Source: Rhodobacter sp.
GTDB lineage: Bacteria > Pseudomonadota > Alphaproteobacteria > Rhodobacterales > Rhodobacteraceae
Direction: 5' to 3'
DNA length: 6,315 bases
Assembly (NCBI GenBank): GCA_003536295.1
Contig: DPZQ01000035.1
Span: 1 to 6,315 of the forward strand
Below the pieces are notes generated by a model. It had not been told where the DNA came from and did not search any database. It saw only the letters and a program-made list of their open reading frames with translations. The position numbers and the translations under genes are program-made. Below are positions 5,829 through 6,315 of the stretch, piece after piece. Numbering within the stretch: the first letter of the stretch is position 1; every line of letters starts with the position of its first letter.

Positions 5829-6315
5829 TTACTTAATCAGGGATAATACATCCTGCTTGGCAGCGTTCGCTTGTGCGAGCATTGCAGTAGATGCCTGTTG
5901 AAGGATTTGGAACCGCGCCATATTCGCACTTTCAAGAGCGAAGTCCGCATCCTCAATACGACCACGGCTCATATCAAGGTTGGTCACAATGTTTGTTAAA
6001 TTGTTTACTGTATAGCTCAATCGATTTGAGATGGCGCCCAATGCCGATCGTTGATCGTTAACGGCTGTAATTGCGTTATCAATCCTCGTCAGAGCGGACA
6101 ACGCCTCCTCTGCCGTTGTTGCTGCGAAAACATGCTTATCGATGGAATAAGTGCCCGGGGTGGTAGTGTTCTCAGTCATATAAACACCAGGAACTTTAGC
6201 AGCTCTGATTGCGTCAGACAAATTGCCTAAAATTGCTGCGTCTGACTGCACAAAGCTGACCGTGTATGGCCCCGAACCACTTACAGTTGCTGTTAGTCCT
6301 GAAGAGTTAGCCTCA
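5829..6315 (-). CDS. Flagellin, C-terminal part (5' end beyond the window)
   Basis: The minus-strand frame is open from the window edge at 6315 to the TAA at 5829-5831, giving about 161 residues of flagellin, the filament subunit exported by the flagellar type III system. The C-terminal Flagellin_C domain is plain: ALTRIDNAITAVNDQRSALG, then AISNRLSYTVNNLTNI, the SRGRIEDADFALES block, and the terminal D0 helix NMARFQILQQASTAMLAQAN ending VLSLIK. The stretch nearest the edge (ATVSGSGPYTVSF and VYMTENTTTPGTYSIDKHVF) is the variable beta-rich surface region. There is no natural start here: the GTG at 6249-6251 is only a Val codon inside the protein, because the frame continues upstream without stop. 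It converges on the secreted-protein gene and ends about 30 bases from the shared terminator. I give no gene symbol, since fliC/fla naming varies. Confidence 0.95.
   Translation of the reverse strand, partial: EANSSGLTATVSGSGPYTVSFVQSDAAILGNLSDAIRAAKVPGVYMTENTTTPGTYSIDKHVFAATTAEEALSALTRIDNAITAVNDQRSALGAISNRLSYTVNNLTNIVTNLDMSRGRIEDADFALESANMARFQILQQASTAMLAQANAAKQDVLSLIK

Noticed and set aside
6249..6251. GTG as the start of a short 140-residue flagellin-like protein
   Set aside because: The frame stays open upstream to the window edge and encodes typical flagellin surface-region sequence, so this is an internal valine of a longer flagellin.

Overview
This window looks like chromosome from an alphaproteobacterium, most likely a marine Rhodobacterales-type organism. 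That reading rests on the protein styles (acryloyl-CoA reductase AcuI, a Rhodobacterales-like Nramp transporter, a short alphaproteobacterial-type flagellin end) and on a Mur/Fur-like operator before the transporter gene. The assignment is inferred from remembered family resemblance, not from a search. I see no mobile element, CRISPR array, tRNA or rRNA, and every intergenic gap is shorter than 300 bases.

Layout. Positions 1-2597 hold a tightly packed plus-strand run, probably one operon: the last codons of a short-chain dehydrogenase, a 2-dehydro-3-deoxygalactonokinase (DgoK) homologue starting in an ATGA overlap, an LLM-class flavin oxidoreductase with a TTG start, and a MOSC-domain protein. 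A small stem with a T-run (2608-2627) may end it. Next is acuI (2697-3689), with a strong ribosome binding site and a compact dyad in its leader, closed by a textbook terminator at 3714-3740. An Nramp-family manganese/iron transporter (mntH, best start 3864) follows, preceded by a TTGACA -35 box and a near-perfect 21-bp palindrome over the expected -10/start-point region. A small secreted four-cysteine protein of unknown function (5267-5707) comes next. It converges on the C-terminal part of a flagellin gene on the minus strand (5829 to the window edge), and a 12-bp-stem bidirectional terminator (5770-5798) separates the two.

How the genes fit together. The SDR and DgoK-like genes suggest a sugar or sugar-acid catabolic locus, but the DgoK homologue has lost the recognisable phosphate-binding signatures of its family while keeping its frame and fold-typical blocks. 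It may therefore be a pseudokinase, and this is the most unusual thing here. AcuI reduces acryloyl-CoA to propionyl-CoA, which links to DMSP/acrylate or 3-hydroxypropionate metabolism. MntH imports Mn(II), probably under metal-responsive repression. The flagellin marks a motile cell. Apart from the first operon, the units look independently transcribed, and I do not see a novel multi-gene defence or mobile system.
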